Below are positions 26,160 to 35,537 of a stretch of 64,000 nt of DNA, piece by piece. Position 1 is the stretch's first letter. Each line of letters opens with the position of its first letter. This DNA comes from Aquitalea aquatica (GTDB lineage: Bacteria; Pseudomonadota; Gammaproteobacteria; Burkholderiales; Chromobacteriaceae), in assembly GCF_013911085.1 (NCBI RefSeq), contig NZ_JACERN010000023.1:62001-126000 (forward strand). The letters are read 5' to 3'. The notes below the pieces were generated by a model. The model saw nothing but the letters and a program-made list of their open reading frames with translations. It was not told the DNA's origin and did no database searches. The position numbers were made by a program, and so were the translations under genes.

Positions 26160-29100
26160 TCAAGCTACCTTGCGCTTGCCTGCTGCTTGGCGAAAGCGCT
26201 CCAGCAAGCTCTGTTGCCGTTCGCCTGCCTGTTTCCAGGCAGCTTCCTTGATATAGCCAAAGCCGCGCACGCCTTCGAATAGTTTGACCAGCTCACCCGC
26301 CGTAGCCAGATTGTCTGCATTCAACCCGCTCAGCAGCGTGTCCAGCAGTTGCTCGAATTCGGCAATCAGCTGGCGCTCCAGCTTGCGGTCCGCCTGCCAG
26401 CCAAACGGGTCCAGCGCGGTGCCACGCAAGAAGCGCAGCTTGGCCAGCAACTTCATCCCCTTGAGCAGCCAGGGGCCGAATGCCACTTTCTTCGGCTGAT
26501 GGCCGGTGATCCAGCCGGCTCCGATATGGAAGCGCAGCTGGTAATCGCCCTCGAACTGGCTGGCCAGCTCGCGCAGGAAGTCGCCATCGGTATACAGGCG
26601 GGCCACTTCGTATTCGTCCTTGTAAGCCAGCAGATGGAAATAGCCACGGGCGACTGCCAGTGCCAGTGTGCTGCTGGCTGGATTCACCGCCTGTTCTGCA
26701 CGGGCGACCTTGTCCACCAGCGCCTTGTAACGTTCCGCCAGTGCCTGATTCTGGTAGGCCACCAGTTCCTTGGCTCGGTGGTGCAGCACGCCATCCAGCG
26801 TTTCACGTGGAACGAACTGCACTACCGAGGAGGGATTCACCAGTGCTTCCACGCGGCCCGGATCGTGGGCGGCATGGCGTCCCCAGACAAAGGCCTGCTG
26901 GTTGAACTTGACCGCGGCACCGTTCAGGCGGATGGCTTCCATCAGCGCCTCTTCACTGACCGGCACCAAGCCCCGCTGCCAGGCATAACCCAGCATGAAC
27001 ATATTGCTGGCAATGGCATCGCCCATCAGCGCGGTGGCCAGACGAGTAGCGTTGACTTCCCAGAAGCGGCCGGCTCCGACCGATTCGATGACTGCGTCCT
27101 TCATGGCGCGGCTGGGGAAGCGCACGTCCGGGTTTTTCAGGAAGGCGCTGGTGGGCGATTCGTAGCTGTTGACGATGGCGTGGCTGAAGCCTTCGCGCAT
27201 CTTGGCCAGGGCTTCTTCCGCTGCGGTGACTACCAGGTCGCAGCCCAGTACCAGGTTGGCATCGCCGGCAGCGATACGCACGGCGTGCAGCTGCTGCTGG
27301 CTGTCGGCTATGCGCACGTGCGACCACACCGAGCCACCCTTTTGCGCGAGGCCGGCCATGTCCAGCACGGTGACACCCTTGTGGTCCAGATAGGCTGCCA
27401 TGCCGAGTACCTGGCCAATGGTGACGACGCCGGTGCCGCCAACGCCGGTAATCATGATGCTGAAGGGTTCATGCAGAACTGGAATCTGCGGCGCGGGCAG
27501 GGCTGGCATGGCTTCCAGCGTGGCAGCGGCCGGGCTCTGCTTTTTCAGCTTGCCACCCTCGACGGTGACAAAGCTGGGGCAGAAACCTTCCACGCAGGAG
27601 TAGTCCTTGTTGCAGCTGGACTGGTCGATCTTGCGCTTGCGCCCCAGCGGTGTTTCCACCGGCAGTACCGACAGGCAGCCGGATTTCTTGCCGCAGTCGC
27701 CGCAGCCTTCGCACACTTTTTCGTTGATGAAGGCGCGCTTGGCCGGGTCGGGAAACTCACCGCGTTTACGACGGCGGCGTTTTTCGGCGGCGCAGGTCTG
27801 GTCGTGAATCAGGATGGTAGTGCCTGCGGTTTCACGCAGTTCCTTTTGCAAGCGGTCCAGTTCGCGGCGGTGGAACACGTCCACGCCGGGTGCCAGACCC
27901 TGCACGCCCTGATATTTCTCCGGCTCGTCACTGGTGATGACGATGCGCTTGACTCCCTCAGCGGCCAGCTGGCGCGTCATCATCGGCACATCCAGATAAC
28001 CGTCCACATGCTGGCCACCGGTCATGGCCACCGCATCGTTGTACAGGATCTTGTAGGTGATGTTGACCTTGGCCGCCACCGCAGCGCGGATGGCCAGCAG
28101 GCCGGAGTGGAAGTAAGTGCCGTCACCCAGGTTGGTGAAGATGTGCTTGGTGTTGGTGAACGGCGCCTGACCCACCCAGGTGATGCCCTCGCCACCCATC
28201 TGGGTAAAGGTCTTGGTGCTGTCGCCTTCGATCCAGTGCGCCATGTAGTGGCAGCCGATACCGGCCACGGCGCGGCTGCCTTCCGGCACGCGGGTGCTGG
28301 TGTTGTGCGGACAGCCGGAGCAGTAATGCGGCACACGGGCAATGGCCTCGCGCGGCTGCACCAGCTGGGCTTCTTTTTCGTCGTAGAACTTCAGCCGGTC
28401 GTGAATCACCGGGCTGTCGAAGATCAGCGCCAGCCGGCTGGCAATGGCGCGGGCAATCATGGCCGGGGTCAGTTCACCGGCAGCCGGCAGCAGCCAGTCG
28501 CCATGCGGCAAAGCCCATTCGCCTTTTTCGGCAAACTTGCCCACCACGCGCGGGCGCACGTCGTCGCGCCAGTTGTACAGCTGTTCCTTGAGCTGGTATT
28601 CGATGATCTGGCGTTTTTCTTCCACTACCAGGATTTCATCCAGCCCTTCGGCGAACTGGCGCACGCCTTCCGGCTCCAGCGGCCACACCATGCCCACCTT
28701 GAAGATGCGCAGGCCGATGTCGGCGGCCAGGGCTTCGTCGATGCCCAGGTCGTCCAGCGCCTGCATCACGTCCAGATAGCTCTTGCCACAGGTGATGATG
28801 CCCAAGCGCGGCTTGGGTGAATCCAGCGTGATGTGATTGAGCTTGTTGGCGCGGGCGTAGGCCAGTGCGGCATACAGGCGGTGGTGCAGCACGCGTTTTT
28901 CCTGCACCAGCGGCGGGTCCGGCCAGCGGATGGACAGGCCGCCCTCGGGAATGGGGAAATCCTGCGGAATGACAAAGTTGAAGCGTTCCGGCGAAATATC
29001 CACCACGGCCGAGCTTTCGACGGTGTCGGAAATGGCCTTGATCGATACCCAGCAGCCGGAGTAGCGGCTCATCGCCCAGCCATGCAGGCCGTAGTCGATC

Positions 29101-29636
29101 ACCTCCTGCACCCCGGAAGGGGATAGCACCGGAATCATGCTGGCGGCGAGGATGTGGTCGGACTGGTGCGGAAAGGTGGAAGACTTGGCGGCGTGGTCGT
29201 CGCCAGCGACCAGCAGCACCCCGCCCTTGGCGCTGGTGCCGGCCACATTGCCGTGCTTGATCACGTCGCCGGAGCGGTCCACGCCGGGGCCCTTGCCATA
29301 CCACAAGGCATAGACGCCATCGTACTTGGCCCCCTCGAACATATTCACCTGCTGCGTGCCCCATACCGCGGTGGCGGCGAGGTCTTCGTTCAGACCGGGG
29401 TGGAACACCACATTGTGCGCTTTGAGATAGGGCTCGGCCTTCTGCATGGTCTGATCGACATTGCCCAAGGGCGAACCACGATAGCCGGTGACATAGCCGG
29501 CAGTATTCAGCCCGGCGGCCCGGTCCAGCTCCTGTTGCAGCATGGGCAGGCGTACCAGCGCCTGGATGCCGGTCATCAGCACCTGGCCGGTGGCAGCGCT
29601 GTACTTTTCTTCCAGATCAACATGACGGATCGACAT
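26160..29636 (-). CDS. Indolepyruvate:ferredoxin oxidoreductase family protein (fused alpha-beta)
   Basis: A 1158-residue fused enzyme that oxidatively decarboxylates aryl- or branched-chain 2-oxoacids to acyl-CoA with ferredoxin. Order: N-terminal pyrimidine-binding and CoA-type domains (GYRGSPLGNVDQTM near the start), TPP-binding region (CSGCPHNTSTRVPEGSRA; GDGTYFHSGLLA), a cysteine-rich region around residues 640-690 (CEGCGDC; CNKDYSCVEGFCPSF), a gamma-like domain from about 730 (ITGVGGTGVVTIGQVLGMAA), and a C-terminal DUF6537 region. GGAGGAG precedes ATG 29636. A parS-like site is embedded at 26800-26813. Cytosolic; likely part of Phe/Tyr/Trp or branched-chain amino acid catabolism. Confidence 0.93.
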   Translation of the reverse strand: MSIRHVDLEEKYSAATGQVLMTGIQALVRLPMLQQELDRAAGLNTAGYVTGYRGSPLGNVDQTMQKAEPYLKAHNVVFHPGLNEDLAATAVWGTQQVNMFEGAKYDGVYALWYGKGPGVDRSGDVIKHGNVAGTSAKGGVLLVAGDDHAAKSSTFPHQSDHILAASMIPVLSPSGVQEVIDYGLHGWAMSRYSGCWVSIKAISDTVESSAVVDISPERFNFVIPQDFPIPEGGLSIRWPDPPLVQEKRVLHHRLYAALAYARANKLNHITLDSPKPRLGIITCGKSYLDVMQALDDLGIDEALAADIGLRIFKVGMVWPLEPEGVRQFAEGLDEILVVEEKRQIIEYQLKEQLYNWRDDVRPRVVGKFAEKGEWALPHGDWLLPAAGELTPAMIARAIASRLALIFDSPVIHDRLKFYDEKEAQLVQPREAIARVPHYCSGCPHNTSTRVPEGSRAVAGIGCHYMAHWIEGDSTKTFTQMGGEGITWVGQAPFTNTKHIFTNLGDGTYFHSGLLAIRAAVAAKVNITYKILYNDAVAMTGGQHVDGYLDVPMMTRQLAAEGVKRIVITSDEPEKYQGVQGLAPGVDVFHRRELDRLQKELRETAGTTILIHDQTCAAEKRRRRKRGEFPDPAKRAFINEKVCEGCGDCGKKSGCLSVLPVETPLGRKRKIDQSSCNKDYSCVEGFCPSFVTVEGGKLKKQSPAAATLEAMPALPAPQIPVLHEPFSIMITGVGGTGVVTIGQVLGMAAYLDHKGVTVLDMAGLAQKGGSVWSHVRIADSQQQLHAVRIAAGDANLVLGCDLVVTAAEEALAKMREGFSHAIVNSYESPTSAFLKNPDVRFPSRAMKDAVIESVGAGRFWEVNATRLATALMGDAIASNMFMLGYAWQRGLVPVSEEALMEAIRLNGAAVKFNQQAFVWGRHAAHDPGRVEALVNPSSVVQFVPRETLDGVLHHRAKELVAYQNQALAERYKALVDKVARAEQAVNPASSTLALAVARGYFHLLAYKDEYEVARLYTDGDFLRELASQFEGDYQLRFHIGAGWITGHQPKKVAFGPWLLKGMKLLAKLRFLRGTALDPFGWQADRKLERQLIAEFEQLLDTLLSGLNADNLATAGELVKLFEGVRGFGYIKEAAWKQAGERQQSLLERFRQAAGKRKVA
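26800..26813. other. parS-like ParB binding site 3
   Basis: GTTTCACGTGGAAC; its complement GTTCCACGTGAAAC is the core of the Bacillus-type parS (TGTTCCACGTGAAACA). Inside the oxidoreductase gene. Confidence 0.7.
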
Positions 29637-30034
29637 GGTTTCTCCTCCTGCCGCGCGGGGCCTGGCCGGTAAGGTGGTCGGCACGGCCTGCGGCTTGTTC
29701 TCGCTTGTGGCGGCGGCGGGTTTTCTCGGCTGGAAAACGCTCGCCTTTCTTTATGTTGTAGGCCGTAATCGGGGGGGCCGGGTGGCATTCTCCATGCCTC
29801 GGCTCAGCCGGTGGCTGCTCTGTGGCGGACTCTAGCTTACGTTTACGTCAACGTCAAAGGTATTGACGCATAGCGCCGGACAGTGCGGCGATTGTGCCAG
29901 TGCAGCATGGGTGAGCGGGGCGGTTGGCTGGCATTGTTTCCATGGCAGAACAGCATGTTATCGGAGCGGTGGTTTCTTCATGCCTGCCAAGCCGTTAAGC
30001 TGTACCGTTAAACCCCTTCTGCATCGAGTCTGTC
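29637..30034. other. 398-base gap between divergent genes, with a candidate operator
   Basis: The gap carries the upstream regions of the oxidoreductase gene (leftward) and rarD (rightward). I see one clear motif, the ACGT-rich operator described separately. No coding frame with a ribosome binding site was found. Confidence 0.5.
29837..29857 (-). promoter_or_regulatory. Candidate LiuR/MerR-type operator and promoter
   Basis: TTACGTTTACGTCAACGTCAA contains three ACGT units at 6-base spacing, resembling the known LiuR motif of proteobacterial branched-chain amino acid catabolism. On the minus strand TTGACG (29857-29852) is 17 bases from TAGAGT, a possible promoter toward the oxidoreductase gene. 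Assignment to LiuR is inference; no liuR gene is in the window. Confidence 0.45.
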
Positions 30035-30952
30035 ATGTCTTCCGCCCAGTCCCGGCAGGACGCCACCCGCGGCGTGCTGTTTACCTTTATTGCCTTCCTG
30101 ATCTGGGGCCTGTTTCCGCTGTACTGGAAGCCTTTGCACCATATTCCGGCACTGCAGATTCTCTGCCATCGCATTGTCTGGTCAGCCCTGTTCGTGGCGG
30201 GCATCCTCACTGTGCGTCACAACTGGGCCTGGCTGGGCGAGGCGGTGCGCCAGCCGCAAAAACTGGCCATTTTCGGCCTGTCTTCGCTGATGTTGTCGCT
30301 CAACTGGCTGATTTATATCTGGGCCGTCAATGCCGGCCATGTGGTGGAAGCCAGCCTGGGCTACTTCATTAACCCGCTGTTCAATGTGTTGCTGGGACGG
30401 CTGTTTCTGGCAGAAAAACTCACGCCCATCCAGCGTAGCGCCGTGCTCTTGGCCGCAGTCGGCGTAGCCTGGATTACCTGGGCTACCGGCACGGTGCCGC
30501 TGATTGCCCTGTCGCTGGCGGCTACCTTTGGCCTGTATGGCTTGTTGCGCAAGAAAGCACCGCTGGCCTCACTGGAGGGCCTGGCGCTGGAAACCTTCCT
30601 GATGGCACCACTGGCGCTGGCGGCCTTGCTGTGGTTCCAGTGGCAGGGGCAGGGCGCATTCCTGAATGAGGCGATCAGTAGCGATGTGCTGCTGGTGGGG
30701 GCTGGTGTGGTCACGGCCATTCCGCTGTTGCTGTTTGCTGCTGGCGCGCGCCGCTTGAAGCTGGCTACCGTGGGGCTGATCCAGTACATTGGCCCCACCA
30801 TTCAGCTGGCGCTGGGGGTGTGGGTGTTCGGCGAGGCGTTCGACAGTGCCAAACTGGTGGGCTTCTGCCTGATCTGGCTGGCCTTGCTGCTGTATTCGGC
30901 TGCAGGCCTGCTATCCATGCGTCAGCAAAAGCGCAGCGCCGCCGCAGCCTGA
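30035..30952 (+). CDS. rarD: EamA family transporter RarD
   Basis: A 305-residue inner-membrane protein with about ten hydrophobic helices and the RarD features GVLFTFIAFLIWGLFPLYWK, HRIVWSAL, LNWLIYIWAVNAGHVVEASL and GYFINPLFNVLLGRLFL. RarD belongs to the 10-TMS drug/metabolite exporters; its substrate is uncertain (chloramphenicol sensitivity in Pseudomonas, other roles suggested). Ribosome binding site weak (CGAG). Confidence 0.92.
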   Translation: MSSAQSRQDATRGVLFTFIAFLIWGLFPLYWKPLHHIPALQILCHRIVWSALFVAGILTVRHNWAWLGEAVRQPQKLAIFGLSSLMLSLNWLIYIWAVNAGHVVEASLGYFINPLFNVLLGRLFLAEKLTPIQRSAVLLAAVGVAWITWATGTVPLIALSLAATFGLYGLLRKKAPLASLEGLALETFLMAPLALAALLWFQWQGQGAFLNEAISSDVLLVGAGVVTAIPLLLFAAGARRLKLATVGLIQYIGPTIQLALGVWVFGEAFDSAKLVGFCLIWLALLLYSAAGLLSMRQQKRSAAAA

Positions 30953-30975
30953 AAACCATGCCTCCCCGTTTGCAC

Positions 30976-30999
30976 AAGCCCGGTTATGCCGGGCTTTTT
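30976..30999 (+). terminator. Terminator after rarD
   Basis: Stem AAGCCCGG / CCGGGCTT with loop TTATG, then TTTG. Confidence 0.85.
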
Positions 31000-31119
31000 G
31001 CTGATGCCGGGCAGGAGAGCAATAGCCGTTGACCCTGGCGCGCTTCGGGCAGAAACTGCCAGTTTGCCGGCCATGGCGCTCATGAAGTGCCAGTGACAGG
31101 CCGTAGCCAAAGGAGAAAC

Positions 31120-32988
31120 ATGCAACATCCCCGCGACTTTTTCCGTCAGCTGAATCAGCAATACCTGGCCGTGCATCGCGCCAAGGAGACGCTGTTTTGG
31201 TCTACTTATATGGGCATGTCCGACGACCATGCCGGTTTTGGCCGTGCCGAAACTGCCTACAAGGATTTCATCTCCAGCCCCGAGCGGCTGCAGCAGACCC
31301 GCGCCATGCTGGCCGCCGCCCAGGCTTTGCCACCGGATGCGGAGCAGGCCGGCTTGCTGCATGGCTTGCAAGGCTGGCTGGCCCTGTTTGAAAGCAACAT
31401 CATCGACAATGACGAGGCCCGCCAGCTGATGGCCGGGCTGATCGAGATGGAGGCGGCGCTGTTTGCGCGCAAGCAGTCACACAGCCTGCGCCACCGCAAT
31501 GAGCACGGCCAGTGGGAGGACGCCACGCTTAGCATGCTGGTGACCAATATGGGGACCAATCCGGATGAAGCCTGCCGCCAGAGTTCACACGATGCCTTGC
31601 TGCAGCTGGAGCAATGGGTGCTGGACAATGGTTTCCTGGACATCGTGCGCCAGCGCAATGCCTTTGCCCGCGCCCTGGGTTACCGCGACTATTTCGACTA
31701 CAAGGTGCAGAAAAACGAGCGGATGACGCCAGAAGCGCTGTTTGTCATTCTGGATGATTTCGAGCAGCGTACCCGCCAGGTCAATGAAAATGCGCTCAAG
31801 CAGCTGGCCAGCAACAAGGGGGCCGATGCGCTGGAAGCCTGGAATCTGCGCCACCACATGAGCGGCGATGTCACCCGCCAGATGGACCCTTACCTGCCGT
31901 TTGCCAAAGCGGTGGAACGCTGGCTGGAAAGCTTCCGTCGCCTGGGCATACAGTACCGTGGCGCCTTGCTGCAACTGGACCTGATCGAGCGCAAGGGCAA
32001 ATACCAGAATGGCTTTTGCCATGGTCCGCAGCCCTGCTATGTCGATGAGCAGGGCCAGTGGGTGCCGGCCCATGTCAATTTCACCGCTGATGCCACACCC
32101 GACCAGGTGGGCAGCGGCGACCGCGCCATCAACACCCTGTTCCACGAGGGCGGCCACGCGGCGCATTTTGCCAACGTGACCCAGAACTCCCCCTGTTTTT
32201 CGCAGGAGTTCGCGCCGACTTCCATGGCCTATGCCGAAACCCAGTCCATGTTCTGCGACAGCCTGCTGGGCGATGCCGACTGGCTGGCGCGCTATGCACG
32301 GAACCGCCAGGGCGAGGCCATGCCGGAGGCGCTGATCCATGCCGGCATCGAGGCCAGCCAGCCTTACCGTGCTTTCATGGAGCGGATGATTCTGCTGGTG
32401 GGTTATTTCGAGGCAGCGCTCTACCAGCTGCCGGATGAACAGCTGACCGCCGAACAGGTATTGCAGCTGGCCCGCAGCAGCGAGCAGCGCATTCTGGGCA
32501 TCGCTTGCAGCCCGCGCCCGCTACTGGCCATTCCGCATTTGCTGAACCAGGAGTCGGCGGCGTCCTATCACGGCTATTTGCTGGCCAATATGGCGGTGTA
32601 TCAGACCCGTGCCCATTTCCTGCGCCAGTACGGTTATCTGACCGACAACCCGGCCATCGGCCCCGCGCTGGCCCAGCATTACTGGGGGCCGGGCAACAGC
32701 ATCAGCCACGACGCCACCTTGCAGAGCCTGACTGGCGAACCGTTCAATGCCCGCTATCTGGCTGACGAGTGCAATCGCAGCGTGGAGCAGGCCTGGGCTG
32801 AGGCCCGGCAGCAAATGGCCGCTGCCGCCAGCCGCCGCTATCCCGAGCCGGCGGCTGCCGATCTGGATGCCCGTATCCGTCTGGTGCATGGTGATGAACT
32901 GATTGCCGATAACAGCCAGGGTGATGCCGCCATGTGCCAGCAGTTTGAACAATGGGTGGCTGCGCACTATCCGGCCAGCATCGCCTGA
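31120..32988 (+). CDS. M3-like zinc metallopeptidase
   Basis: A 622-residue cytosolic peptidase, no signal peptide. The zinc site is NTLFHEGGHAAHFANVTQ (HEXXH at about residue 342) with a downstream acidic third ligand region (EFAPTSMAYAETQSMFCDSL). The overall helical architecture and FARALGYRDYFDYKVQKNE fit the M3/oligopeptidase group; the sequence is distant from OpdA/Dcp. Probably trims cytosolic peptides. AAAGGAG is six bases before ATG 31120. Confidence 0.85.
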   Translation: MQHPRDFFRQLNQQYLAVHRAKETLFWSTYMGMSDDHAGFGRAETAYKDFISSPERLQQTRAMLAAAQALPPDAEQAGLLHGLQGWLALFESNIIDNDEARQLMAGLIEMEAALFARKQSHSLRHRNEHGQWEDATLSMLVTNMGTNPDEACRQSSHDALLQLEQWVLDNGFLDIVRQRNAFARALGYRDYFDYKVQKNERMTPEALFVILDDFEQRTRQVNENALKQLASNKGADALEAWNLRHHMSGDVTRQMDPYLPFAKAVERWLESFRRLGIQYRGALLQLDLIERKGKYQNGFCHGPQPCYVDEQGQWVPAHVNFTADATPDQVGSGDRAINTLFHEGGHAAHFANVTQNSPCFSQEFAPTSMAYAETQSMFCDSLLGDADWLARYARNRQGEAMPEALIHAGIEASQPYRAFMERMILLVGYFEAALYQLPDEQLTAEQVLQLARSSEQRILGIACSPRPLLAIPHLLNQESAASYHGYLLANMAVYQTRAHFLRQYGYLTDNPAIGPALAQHYWGPGNSISHDATLQSLTGEPFNARYLADECNRSVEQAWAEARQQMAAAASRRYPEPAAADLDARIRLVHGDELIADNSQGDAAMCQQFEQWVAAHYPASIA

Positions 32989-33029
32989 TATCCTGATACT
33001 GTTTGCCCTTGCCACCATGAGGCCCTGTC

Positions 33030-33503
33030 ATGTCTGACACGCTTGCACTGGAATTCGACTGCGACCTCGCCCGGCTGGAGCGGGACATGATTTACGCCTA
33101 TCTCAGCGGAGAGTCTTACTGGGCTGCCGGCTTGCCGCGTGATGTGTTTGAGCGCTCGCTGGCCGGCTCGCTGTGTTTTGGCGTATATGTCGCTGGCAAG
33201 CAGGTGGGGTTTGCCCGCATGATTACCGACCAGGCGACTTTCGCCTATCTGGCCGATGTGTTTGTGCTGCCGGACTGGCGCGGGAGCGGCATCAGCAAGG
33301 CATTGCTGGAGCACATCCTGGCCCATCCTGGCTTGCAGGGGCTGCGGCGCATGCTGCTGGCCACCGCCGATGCGCATGGCCTGTATGCGCAATACGGTTT
33401 CACCGCCTTGTCGCGGCCCGAGCGCATGATGGAGCGGCTGGATCAACAGGTGTATCAGCGACTGGCCGGTGGGGTGGACACGCCAGCCTGCACACAAGGA
33501 TAA
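33030..33503 (+). CDS. GNAT family N-acetyltransferase
   Basis: A 157-residue acetyltransferase with FGVYVAGKQVGFARMITDQA, the acetyl-CoA loop VLPDWRGSGISKALLEHIL and LATADAHGLYAQYGFTAL, as in the 'arylamine/ribosomal-type' small GNATs that often modify sugars or amines. It is six bases upstream of a methyltransferase gene and appears to open a four-gene overlapping cluster. Confidence 0.88.
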   Translation: MSDTLALEFDCDLARLERDMIYAYLSGESYWAAGLPRDVFERSLAGSLCFGVYVAGKQVGFARMITDQATFAYLADVFVLPDWRGSGISKALLEHILAHPGLQGLRRMLLATADAHGLYAQYGFTALSRPERMMERLDQQVYQRLAGGVDTPACTQG

Positions 33504-33509
33504 GAGCTT

Positions 33510-34439
33510 ATGGAGCTGGCCAGACAATGGCTGCAAGGCAAGGGCGTTGAGCTGGGACGGGGTGCGCATAATCCGCTGGCCCCGGCCGATTGCATCAGCG
33601 TGGCCCCCTGCGATGGCGTGCGTTACCTGGACGAGCCGGATCTGATTGACTATCAGGTGTATGCCGCCGAGCAGCAGCGTTATGGCAAAGGGGTGGCGCG
33701 TGTTGACCTGGTTGCCGACGGCAGTGCATTACCCTTGGCCGATGCTGAGCTGGACTATGTCGCCAGTTCGCATGTGCTGGAGCATGTGCCGGACATTTTC
33801 AGTGCCTGGCTGGAGTGGGGGCGGGTGCTGCGTGTCGGGGGCATCAGTTTCATGATCGTGCCCAAGCGCGACGCACTGATGGAAGACAGCGTGCGCCCCA
33901 TCACCGGACTGGAGGCCCATATCGAGGCCTTTCAGCACAAGATGACGCCGCAAAACCTGTCGCCCGGCCTGCCGTGGCGTATGCACTACCATGTATTCAC
34001 CCTGCAAGGGCTGTTCGCTGCGCTCAACTGGTTTAACCAGCAGGGCCTGGGAGTGAGCTGGCTGCTGGAGGCGCAAGAGGAAAGCGACAGCAATGTCGGC
34101 AATGGTCATACCCTGGTGTTGAGCAAGCAGCACACCCTGCCGCCGCTGGAAGACAGCATCGGCCAGCTGGGTGCCGCGTTTCAGGCTCAGCGCTATCAGG
34201 ATGCCGCCTTGCTGGCGCGGCAGGCGTTGTCGCTCAATTTCCGCATTCACGAGGCTTGGTTCATCCTTGCCATGTCGCAATGGCAGTTGGCAGACTCACA
34301 TGCCGCCGTGCAGTCGCTGACCCAGGCGCTGGTGCTGCAGCCCAAGCATGCCGAGTATCGCGAGGTGTACCAGCAATGGCTGGGCCAGCCCTTCAGCTAT
34401 CCGCTGAGCCTGGTCGACTACCTGGCACGCCTGTTATGA
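33510..34439 (+). CDS. Class I SAM methyltransferase with C-terminal TPR-like region
   Basis: A 309-residue protein. The N-terminal half is a Rossmann methyltransferase: GVELGRGAHNPL, VDLVADGSALPLADAELDYV, SSHVLEHVPDIFSAWLEWGR and GGISFMIVPKRDALMED. From about residue 225, GQLGAAFQAQRYQDAALLAR and WFILAMSQWQLADSHAAVQS resemble TPR helices. This layout is seen in methyltransferases of surface glycan clusters, but here the neighbours are not glycan genes. Its stop overlaps the next start (ATGA). Substrate unknown. Confidence 0.82.
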   Translation: MELARQWLQGKGVELGRGAHNPLAPADCISVAPCDGVRYLDEPDLIDYQVYAAEQQRYGKGVARVDLVADGSALPLADAELDYVASSHVLEHVPDIFSAWLEWGRVLRVGGISFMIVPKRDALMEDSVRPITGLEAHIEAFQHKMTPQNLSPGLPWRMHYHVFTLQGLFAALNWFNQQGLGVSWLLEAQEESDSNVGNGHTLVLSKQHTLPPLEDSIGQLGAAFQAQRYQDAALLARQALSLNFRIHEAWFILAMSQWQLADSHAAVQSLTQALVLQPKHAEYREVYQQWLGQPFSYPLSLVDYLARLL

Positions 34440-35089
34440 CCATCAAACAGTTCTGGACTGATCCCTACCAGCGCTCGCTCGCGACGACGGTGGCGCGGGT
34501 GGAGGGTGAGCAGGTCTGGCTGCAGCACACCATTTTCTATGCCTTTTCCGGTGGGCAGGAGAGCGATGCCGGGACGATAGGCGGCTGGCCGGTGCTACAG
34601 GCGGCCACACAGGGGCTGGATATCGTGTATACCCTGCCTGCCGAGCATGGCTTGCAGGCCGGTGCTGCGGTAGCGGTGCAGATAGACTGGCCACGGCGCT
34701 ACCGGCTGATGCGGCTGCACTTTGCCGCCGAGCTGACCCTGGAAACCATTTACCGCGATTTTGCCGGGGTGGAAAAAATCGGTGCGCATATCGCGGCTGA
34801 CAAGGCACGCATCGACTTTGCCCTGCCCGAAGCCATTACCCCACACCTGCCGGCCATCACCGCCAAGGTACAGGGCCTGATCGACGCCGACCGCGCCATC
34901 ATCAGTGCCTTTGCCGATGAGGCCACGCAGCGCCGTTACTGGGAAGTGCCCGGCTATTGCCGCGTGCCCTGCGGCGGCACCCACCTGGCGCGTACCGGTG
35001 AGGTGGGGCGTATAGCGCTCAAGCGCAAGAACATCGGCAAGGGCAAGGAGCGGGTGGAAATCATCTTGTTGGAGGATGCTCCATGCTAG
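34436..35089 (+). CDS. AlaX-like alanyl-tRNA editing domain protein with altered zinc motif
   Basis: A 217-residue stand-alone relative of the alanyl-tRNA synthetase editing domain, which hydrolyses mischarged Ser- or Gly-tRNA(Ala). HTIFYAFSGGQESDAGTIGG and the CXXXH-type motif CGGTHLARTGEVG are clear. The usual HXXXH motif reads MRLHFAAELTLE, so the second His is Glu; whether zinc or editing is retained is open. Starts in an ATGA overlap with the methyltransferase gene and overlaps the next gene by seven bases, so it is tightly coupled to both. Confidence 0.82.
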   Translation: MTIKQFWTDPYQRSLATTVARVEGEQVWLQHTIFYAFSGGQESDAGTIGGWPVLQAATQGLDIVYTLPAEHGLQAGAAVAVQIDWPRRYRLMRLHFAAELTLETIYRDFAGVEKIGAHIAADKARIDFALPEAITPHLPAITAKVQGLIDADRAIISAFADEATQRRYWEVPGYCRVPCGGTHLARTGEVGRIALKRKNIGKGKERVEIILLEDAPC

Positions 35090-35478
35090 GCAGCTGCCTG
35101 TGCGGTGCCATTGCTTATGAAATAGAGCAGCTGGATCTGCCGATCACCCATTGCCATTGCCTGACCTGCCAGAAAGCCCATGCGGCTACCCATGTGCCAA
35201 CTGCCGGGGTGCTGCGCCAGCATTTTCGCTGGCTGCGCGGGCAGGCGCAGCTGGGCAGTTTTGCGTCCTCGCCTGGCAAGCTGCGCCATTTTTGCCGGCA
35301 ATGTGGCAGCCATCTGCTGGCCGAGCGCGAGGGCAGCCCCTATGTCATCTTGCGCGTTGCCACACTGGACGAGGCACCAGCACAGCAGGCCAGCCAGCAT
35401 ATCTGGTCCAGCCATGCCCGGCCCTGGCTGGAGGTAGACAATCTGCCGTGCTGGCCGGAATGGCCGCCTGACAGGTAA
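35083..35478 (+). CDS. GFA/CENP-V family zinc protein
   Basis: A 131-residue protein of the glutathione-dependent formaldehyde-activating (GFA) fold: GSCLCGAIAYEIE, THCHCLTCQKAHAATHV and HFCRQCGSHLLAE supply the cysteine zinc ligands. Activity of most GFA proteins is unproven. Coding overlaps the upstream AlaX-like gene by seven bases. Confidence 0.9.
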   Translation: MLGSCLCGAIAYEIEQLDLPITHCHCLTCQKAHAATHVPTAGVLRQHFRWLRGQAQLGSFASSPGKLRHFCRQCGSHLLAEREGSPYVILRVATLDEAPAQQASQHIWSSHARPWLEVDNLPCWPEWPPDR

Positions 35479-35537
35479 GCTGGCAGGCTTCGTCATGATC
35501 ATCCGCCCGGCCTACCCGGACGGGCAGACTGGATATT

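Noticed and set aside
26349-28820. Plus-strand open frame of more than 800 codons opposite the indolepyruvate oxidoreductase gene
   Set aside because: Antisense shadow of a high-GC gene: no recognisable domain, no ribosome binding site, and the opposite strand encodes a clear full-length enzyme.
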